Assembly: GCA_900554225.1 (NCBI GenBank)
Contig: USGH01000177.1
Span: forward strand, 1 to 5,818
Source of the DNA: an uncultured Eubacteriales bacterium
Lineage (GTDB): Bacteria > Bacillota > Clostridia > Oscillospirales > CAG-272
Direction: 5' to 3'
DNA length: 5,818 nucleotides
Shown here: in pieces, positions 1-4,085 of the stretch
Layout: the number at the start of each line of letters is the position of its first letter
How positions within the stretch are numbered: the first letter of the stretch is position 1
The notes under the pieces: model-generated
Told to the model about the DNA's origin: nothing
Database searches by the model: none
The model's input: only the letters and a program-made list of their open reading frames with translations
Program-made: the position numbers and the translations under genes

Positions 1-1
1 C

Positions 2-196
2 ATGAACGGAGACATTCTGTTCGCGGACTATATGGAAAAGTGGCTCGACATCATCAAAAGCTCGGTTGCAGTCCCGATATTTGCCTCGTACTCGACCACG
101 GTTAAGAAAATCGTATCGCCGTACTTCCGTGAAAAAGAAGTGACACGCAAGAATCTAAGGAGATTCTGGCTATATTGGTGTCCAAAAGCGTCCTGA
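2..196 (+). pseudogene. Tn916-type tyrosine integrase, N-terminal fragment (relic)
   Basis: The first 48 or so residues read like the SAM-like, core-DNA-binding domain of Tn916-family tyrosine recombinases: the stretch FADYMEKWLDIIKSSVAV, then a SYSTTVKKIVSPYF core and a REKEVT tail. The intact family is about 380-400 residues, and the catalytic R-H-R-Y domain is entirely missing. Resemblance stops around position 145. The remaining 16 codons (RKNLRRFWLYWCPKAS) are the IS5-like DNA that follows, read in the wrong frame. The ATG at position 2 is probably an internal Met, because this domain is normally preceded by an arm-binding domain, so the left end of the relic is cut by the window edge. 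No function is expected. The family call rests on remembered motif patterns, not on a search. Confidence 0.6.
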
Positions 197-329
197 AATC
201 ACAAACCACGAGCATTTTTCCAACATTGACTTCCGTATCAACCGCCGCCCGAGTAGTCTTCCCAAGGTTAGCGACAACGCCATCGACTGTGAATGCTGCA
301 TGATTCAGAGGTTCCTTAGAATCCGATGA
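159..329 (+). mobile_element. IS5-family transposase, internal fragment (IS relic)
   Basis: Read from 159, the frame gives GDSGYIGVQKRPEI, then DFRINRRPSSLPKVSDNAID. This matches the middle of the DDE domain of IS5-family transposases, where the Asp of the (A/G)DSGY motif is the second catalytic residue. The family would continue with a W-E-rich stretch and the AK/CKVEHPF motif carrying the catalytic Glu. Here similarity ends at about 293 (DCE) and the frame stops at 327-329. An in-frame stop at 156-158 precedes it; removing one A near 158 would join AATCTA to the GDSGY frame, so a small indel may lie at the left edge. Neither the N-terminal part nor the IS ends can be recognised. It is a dead remnant joined directly to the integrase relic on its left. 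Confidence 0.7.
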
Positions 330-346
330 GAATTGTAGACCGTCTA

Positions 347-375
347 TTGACTTTGTGTGCGGGATCGTGTATACT
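347..375 (+). promoter_or_regulatory. Sigma-A-type promoter of the four-gene operon
   Basis: A -35 box TTGACT (347-352) and a -10 box TATACT (370-375) are separated by exactly 17 bp. Each box differs from consensus at one position. Transcription would start near 382, leaving an untranslated leader of about 70 nt before the small membrane-peptide gene. No clear operator palindrome or riboswitch fold was seen in the leader. The promoter lies just downstream of the truncated IS remnant and is the only convincing promoter ahead of the plus-strand genes. Confidence 0.72.
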
Positions 376-440
376 ATTTTCATAAGATATAACGTCCGTT
401 CTGCAATGATGGTTTTAGAACGTGGAGGACTTGTACACAG

Positions 441-445
441 AGGAG
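441..445 (+). promoter_or_regulatory. Ribosome binding site of the small membrane-peptide gene
   Basis: AGGAG lies 8 nt before the ATG at 454, and an in-frame stop (TAG, 448-450) sits just before that ATG. This site is the main argument that the short frame starting at 454 is translated. Confidence 0.7.
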
Positions 446-453
446 TATAGTAT

Positions 454-594
454 ATGGCAGCATTTATGACAAGCGCGTTTCCGTGGCTTTCGATGGGGCT
501 TTTTGTCGCTGTCGCCGCATCCCTATGCACGGAAAAGGTCAGAAATAGCGGCAACCCGACAAAGAAAAATGGTGATGGGAAGCCGCGGGCATGA
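454..594 (+). CDS. Small single-span membrane peptide, 46 aa, function unknown
   Basis: I do not recognise a named family. The product begins MAAFMTSAFPWLSMGLFVAV. Residues 7-25 form one hydrophobic segment, interrupted only by a Pro-Trp pair at 10-11. The tail from residue 28 is basic and polar (K28, R30, K37, K38, K43, R45), which by the positive-inside rule would place the C-terminus in the cytoplasm. An AGGAG box sits 8 nt before the ATG, and the strong promoter at 347-375 reads straight into the gene, so it is the first gene of the operon. The next gene starts 49 bp after its stop with no terminator between. Candidate roles are a membrane anchor or regulator for the membrane methyltransferase downstream, a leader peptide affecting downstream expression, or a toxin-like or signalling peptide. 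None can be chosen from sequence. The short hydrophilic tail could also mean a longer ancestor has decayed. Confidence 0.62.
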   Translation: MAAFMTSAFPWLSMGLFVAVAASLCTEKVRNSGNPTKKNGDGKPRA

Positions 595-643
595 GCGAAA
601 ACAGCGCGCAGCAGAAACGATACGGCACAATAGGAGCGAGAAT

Positions 644-1549
644 ATGGAGAATAAGGCAAGCATGACATCCCTGATGTCCGCGTTTGGCAGGGCGTATCAC
701 AATGCACACGCACGGGATCCGATCTTTCGGGACACGATGGCAGGAGAGCTGATGACGGATGCGGAATATCGCGCGATCGGCGGGTACATTCTCTCCGGAA
801 TCGATTTCTTTGCACCGGACAAAAAGGGGACCTTCCGGGACGATGACGACGCACTGCGGTACCTTGTCCATACGCAGATCGCACCGACGCCGCTTGCACG
901 TGCCGCCTGGTGTGAGGATGCACTGCGGACAGCGGTCCATACCGGGGTGCGCCAATACGTGATCCTCGGTGCGGGACTGGACACCTTTGCCTATCGGGAG
1001 CCGTATTTCTGCGCGCAGTATCCGGTATTTGAGGTGGATCATCCGCAAACGCAGGCGGACAAGCGAAAGCGACTGACCCGTGCCGGAATCGATGTGCCGG
1101 ATGGCGTACACTATGTCCCGCTCGATTTCACCTGTGACAATCTCTTTGACGCACTGCTCTCCGCCGGGTACAATCCCAAAAAGAAGACCTTCTTTTCGTG
1201 GCTGGGGGTCAGCATGTACCTTGACCGCACGGCAATCGAGCATCTGCTGGACGAAATTGCGGCCCATGCGCCAAAGGGTTCGAGCCTCGTGTTCGATTAC
1301 GCGTCTGCCGCGCTGTTCCTTTCGGAGGATCGCCGGGTGCAGAATATGCTGGCGATGGCACAGGCGGGCGGGGAAGCGATGCGTTCGTCCTTTGACCCGA
1401 TGAGTCTGGAGCGGATGGCGGGCGACCACGGCTTTCTCGTGCACGAGCATCTCATGACCGCAGACATCCAGAAGCGGTATTTCGCAAACCGGGACGACGA
1501 TCTCTCCGCGTTCCCGTGCATTTGCTTCGCCCATGCCGTGGTACAGTGA
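644..1549 (+). CDS. Class I SAM-dependent methyltransferase, LCM/TIGR00027 family
   Basis: The 301-residue protein is close to the usual length for the leucine carboxyl methyltransferase-like family (PF04072/TIGR00027), a soluble Rossmann-fold enzyme transferring methyl from S-adenosylmethionine to an oxygen acceptor. Visible motifs in order: the SAM-binding glycine loop LGAGLDTFAYR (108-118), the acidic ribose-binding end of strand 2 FEVDHP (129-134), VPLDF (158-162) and the family stretch WLGVSMYL (186-193). The ATG at 644 is chosen because AGGAG (632-636) precedes it by 7 nt and the N-terminus MENKASMTSLMSAFGRAYH suits the family. The frame stays open leftward to a TTG at 503, but that would overlap the small peptide gene, has no ribosome site and adds an unconserved basic stretch. 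The eukaryotic namesake methylates the C-terminal leucine of PP2A; bacterial members often modify small metabolites. The substrate here is unknown. Confidence 0.88.
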   Translation: MENKASMTSLMSAFGRAYHNAHARDPIFRDTMAGELMTDAEYRAIGGYILSGIDFFAPDKKGTFRDDDDALRYLVHTQIAPTPLARAAWCEDALRTAVHTGVRQYVILGAGLDTFAYREPYFCAQYPVFEVDHPQTQADKRKRLTRAGIDVPDGVHYVPLDFTCDNLFDALLSAGYNPKKKTFFSWLGVSMYLDRTAIEHLLDEIAAHAPKGSSLVFDYASAALFLSEDRRVQNMLAMAQAGGEAMRSSFDPMSLERMAGDHGFLVHEHLMTADIQKRYFANRDDDLSAFPCICFAHAVVQ

Positions 1550-1558
1550 GGAGGAAAT

Positions 1559-2161
1559 ATGCACATTTCATTGGAAGAAAATCTACCTTATAATGTCCTT
1601 GCGCTCGTGGCATTGGCGGGCTTCTACGGGATCTATTTCGGAAAAATGCTTGCACAAAAGCGCAGGGGAATCCGCACCCACCAGATTGGTATGCGCAAGG
1701 AGCGCGGACTGCACACCGTCGAGGTGCTCATGGGAATCGCCACGTTTGTGATCGTTCCGGTGCAGCTATGCGCCATTGTGTTCGGGTGGAGTCATATGCC
1801 GTCCGGCGCGCGGTTCACGGGATTTCTTATCGCCATGCTGGGAGACGCGATCTTCCTCATCTCTGTATGGACGATGCGCGATAGCTGGCGCGCCGGAATC
1901 CCGGAGAAGGACAGAACCGCACTTGTGACAGATGGCATTTACGCCTACAGCCGCAATCCGGCGTTTTTGGGGTTTGACTGCATGTATATCGGCGTTTTTC
2001 TCCTGTATGCCAACGTGCTGACCGGTCTCTGTACCGCGTTTGCCATCGTGATGCTGCATATGCAGATTTTGCAGGAAGAAAAATTTATGACCGCCACACA
2101 CGGAGCGGAATATCTCGCGTACAAAAGCAAAGTGTTCCGGTATCTTGGAAGAAAGAGGTAG
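1559..2161 (+). CDS. Integral membrane methyltransferase, ICMT/PEMT type
   Basis: The 200-residue protein has hydrophobic segments at about 12-31, 52-77, 86-105 and a long pair at 137-170. Its C-terminal half has the isoprenylcysteine carboxyl methyltransferase/phospholipid N-methyltransferase pattern: GIYAYSRNPAFLGF (126-139, the R-x-P SAM-binding element), then the Glu pair in LQEEKF (171-176), then the G-x-E-Y-x-x-Y-x-x-x-V-x-R-Y-L tail (182-196). These enzymes use SAM within the membrane to methylate lipid or lipid-like acceptors. Bacteria generally lack prenylated CAAX proteins, so the substrate is not the eukaryotic one and cannot be named. The start at 1559 follows GGAGG (1550-1554) closely and lies 9 bp after the preceding stop, which points to co-translation with the soluble methyltransferase. 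Family assignment is good; specificity is unknown. Confidence 0.85.
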   Translation: MHISLEENLPYNVLALVALAGFYGIYFGKMLAQKRRGIRTHQIGMRKERGLHTVEVLMGIATFVIVPVQLCAIVFGWSHMPSGARFTGFLIAMLGDAIFLISVWTMRDSWRAGIPEKDRTALVTDGIYAYSRNPAFLGFDCMYIGVFLLYANVLTGLCTAFAIVMLHMQILQEEKFMTATHGAEYLAYKSKVFRYLGRKR

Positions 2162-2164
2162 AGT

Positions 2165-3202
2165 ATGCACGTACATACCATCGGTATTGTTTGTCTGTCA
2201 TCCGGTTCTCTCGGCGAGCCGTATATGCGCCACGAGCGAATGATCGGCGAAAAAAGGCTTGCGGAAATGGGAATCCGGCTCCGGTATCTGCCGTATGCGC
2301 TGGCAGGGAGAGAATACATCCAAAACCATCCGGAAAAGCGTGCCGAGGATCTGCTCACGGCGTTCCGGGATCCGGAGATCGATATGATCCTGTGTGCCAT
2401 CGGGGGAGATGACACGTATCGTCTGGCACCGTATCTGTTTGCAGACGATGCAATACAAAAGGCAGCAGCGGGATCCCACAAGATTTTCCTCGGCTTTTCC
2501 GACACAACGCTTAACCATCTGATGCTGCATAAAATTGGTTATCCAACCTATTACGGGCAGGCGTTTTTACCGGATGTGTGCGAGCTGTCCCCGGAGATGC
2601 TGCCGTATACGGCACGGTATTTCCGAGAGCTGATCGAAACAGGGACGATCCGGAAAGTGCGTCCGAGTACAATTTGGTACGAATGCCGGACGGATTTTTC
2701 TCCGGAACAGATCGGTGTGCCACTACACCATCATGCGCATGAGGGATTTACGCTGTTGCAGGGTAGTCCGCGCTTTCATGGGAGGATTCTCGGTGGCTGC
2801 ATCGATTCGCTGTACGATATGTTCTCGTCGGAACGGTACGCGGATATGCCGGAGATCTGTGCGCACTACGGACTGTTTCCGTCGGCGGAGGACTGGCGCG
2901 GACGGATCCTGCTTCTCGAGACCAGTGAGGAAAAAATGGAGCCGCAGAACTACCGCAAAGCACTTCTGTATCTGAAAAACGCGGGTGTATTCGGCGCGAT
3001 CTCCGGCATTCTTCACGGCAAGCCCATGGACGGAGCCTATGAGGAGGCATACCAATCGATCCTGTGTGATGTGATTGGCGACGCGACAGTCCCCGTGCTG
3101 TGGGGGGTGAACATCGGTCATGCCTTGCCGCGGTGCATCCTGCCGTTTGGTGTGGAAACATCGGTAGACGCAGAGGCGCAGGTGATACGGATCGTGGGAT
3201 AA
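2165..3202 (+). CDS. S66-family peptidase (LD-carboxypeptidase/MccF-like) with Thr at the nucleophile site
   Basis: The 345-residue length fits the S66 family. These are cytoplasmic Ser-Glu-His enzymes that trim the terminal D-Ala from tetrapeptide muropeptides (LdcA) or cleave microcin C-type aminoacyl-sulfamoyl/phosphoramidate nucleotides (MccF). Landmarks: an N-terminal strand with SSG (12-14); the nucleophile-elbow region AIGGDDTYRLAPY (78-90); GFSDTT (110-115); GRILGG (206-211); LLLETSEEK (249-257), carrying the catalytic Glu; and the His loop NIGHALP (316-322) with H319. The elbow normally reads G-G-x-x-S (GGMNS in MccF), but here the Ser position is T84 (codon ACG, 2414-2416), so activity may be changed or lost. 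The ATG is 3 bp after the preceding stop, and its ribosome site AGAGG (2154-2158) lies inside that gene, so the two are translationally coupled. Overall form looks closer to MccF than to LdcA; moderate certainty. Confidence 0.88.
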   Translation: MHVHTIGIVCLSSGSLGEPYMRHERMIGEKRLAEMGIRLRYLPYALAGREYIQNHPEKRAEDLLTAFRDPEIDMILCAIGGDDTYRLAPYLFADDAIQKAAAGSHKIFLGFSDTTLNHLMLHKIGYPTYYGQAFLPDVCELSPEMLPYTARYFRELIETGTIRKVRPSTIWYECRTDFSPEQIGVPLHHHAHEGFTLLQGSPRFHGRILGGCIDSLYDMFSSERYADMPEICAHYGLFPSAEDWRGRILLLETSEEKMEPQNYRKALLYLKNAGVFGAISGILHGKPMDGAYEEAYQSILCDVIGDATVPVLWGVNIGHALPRCILPFGVETSVDAEAQVIRIVG

Positions 3203-3209
3203 AATGAAG

Positions 3210-3251
3210 AATACCGCAGATTTTCCGGGATTTCCGGTCGTCTGCGGTATT
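3210..3251. terminator. Bidirectional intrinsic terminator between convergent operons
   Basis: AATACCGCAGA (3210-3220) and TCTGCGGTATT (3241-3251) are perfect 11-bp inverted arms around a 20-nt loop. The loop itself contains two CCGG blocks that could form a small inner stem. On the plus strand the stem is followed by TGTTGTTTAT. On the minus strand the same stem is followed by a T-rich run (CTTCATTTTA). The T tracts are imperfect. It lies 7 bp after the S66 peptidase stop and 82 bp beyond the stop of the converging PHP gene. Confidence 0.75.
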
Positions 3252-3333
3252 GTTGTTTATAATGGGCTGCATCGATGGCGCGTTGTCTGTGCCTGTTTAC
3301 GCATTTAGCGGGATTTTGGGAGGGATCCGTCTG
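3252..3333. other. Intergenic space between convergent operons; no gene seen
   Basis: About 80 bp separate the hairpin from the stop codon of the minus-strand PHP gene. No frame with a ribosome site, no second strong hairpin and no repeat was found. It most likely forms the 3' untranslated tail of the minus-strand transcript. Confidence 0.5.
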
Positions 3334-4056
3334 TTAAGCCTGCGTTGGCTTGGTGTACAGCGGGTGGTCCACAAAAAAGAGCCATTCGGGATGGGTGGTG
3401 GTGTCGCGGCAGAGGGAGAGAATGTCGTGGTACCGCATCGGCGTCTGGATCCCGGCCAAATACATCTGGATCCCGTGGTGGTTGTCTCCTCCCGCAAAGA
3501 CCGGCAGTCCGTATTCCCGCGCGTAGATCTCCGCCATGTGGTTCTCGTGCGCTGTCCGGTTCGCGTTCCGGATCTCGACACCGTCCACGGAGCGCGGATA
3601 GAGCCGTATGCAATCGATGTAGCGCGCTTCCCGGAACGGATGTGTCTGTACGACAAATCCGCCGTCCGCCCGTACCGCGTCAAAATAATCGTTCGGCTTC
3701 CACGAAAGCTGATCGGGATGCGCCCGCAGCCAATCCTCACCGATGCCGTAGATGCAGAAATCTGTCCCGCCGCAGGTGTATTCAAAGCCGAAGAATACGT
3801 CCATATCCCAGTCTGCGGCGATCTTCTGTGCTTTATGATAGGGAAGCATGATGTGCGATATGATCTCATCCCACGTCAATCCCTCTCGATCCCGCAGGGT
3901 GCAGCTGCCGCTGTTGAGAAAATGGTCGGTCAGGCAAACCCCGGCGTATCCGAGATCCCGATAGAGGGTGAGCTGTTCCTCCACCGTCCGATCGGCGCAA
4001 CGGCTTCCCTCGGCGGTGTGCAGATGCATTTCATAGCGATATTGTCTTTCTTCCAT
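3334..4056 (-). CDS. PHP-domain metal-dependent phosphoesterase
   Basis: The 240-residue protein has the metal-ligand motifs of the PHP superfamily (histidinol-phosphatase and related phosphoesterases): HLHT (11-14), the Asp-His pair in LTDHF (42-46), the Glu in FGFEYT (89-94), QTHPF (137-141), GVEIRN (159-164) and GGDNHH (189-194). Together these suggest an intact trinuclear metal site that hydrolyses a phosphate ester, in the cytoplasm since no signal peptide is seen. Which ester is unknown. Size and context do not favour a histidine-biosynthesis HisK, since no his genes are near. The start follows an AGGA box with 5-nt spacing (complement of 4062-4065), 29 bp downstream of the GH36 stop, so the two are probably cotranscribed. 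A role in sugar-phosphate or cyclic-phosphate turnover beside the glycosidase is a guess. Confidence 0.85.
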   Translation of the reverse strand: MEERQYRYEMHLHTAEGSRCADRTVEEQLTLYRDLGYAGVCLTDHFLNSGSCTLRDREGLTWDEIISHIMLPYHKAQKIAADWDMDVFFGFEYTCGGTDFCIYGIGEDWLRAHPDQLSWKPNDYFDAVRADGGFVVQTHPFREARYIDCIRLYPRSVDGVEIRNANRTAHENHMAEIYAREYGLPVFAGGDNHHGIQMYLAGIQTPMRYHDILSLCRDTTTHPEWLFFVDHPLYTKPTQA

Positions 4057-4085
4057 AGTAGTCCTGTCTTCTTTCTTGAAAAGGA

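Noticed and set aside
382..453. Possible riboswitch or attenuator in the operon leader
   Set aside because: About 70 nt with no convincing stem followed by a T run and no recognisable aptamer core.
503..643. Upstream extension of the LCM-family methyltransferase to a TTG at 503
   Set aside because: The extension lacks a ribosome site, overlaps the small membrane-peptide gene and adds a low-complexity basic stretch unlike the family; the ATG at 644 has AGGAG at 7 nt.
102..923. Long minus-strand open frame of 273 codons
   Set aside because: It runs antisense across the IS relic, promoter, small gene and methyltransferase start, has no recognisable motif, and its composition looks like a GC-driven shadow frame.
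539..1564. Minus-strand open frame of 341 codons opposite the methyltransferase
   Set aside because: Rich in Cys, His and Arg with no domain pattern, and fully antisense to a gene with clear SAM-binding motifs.
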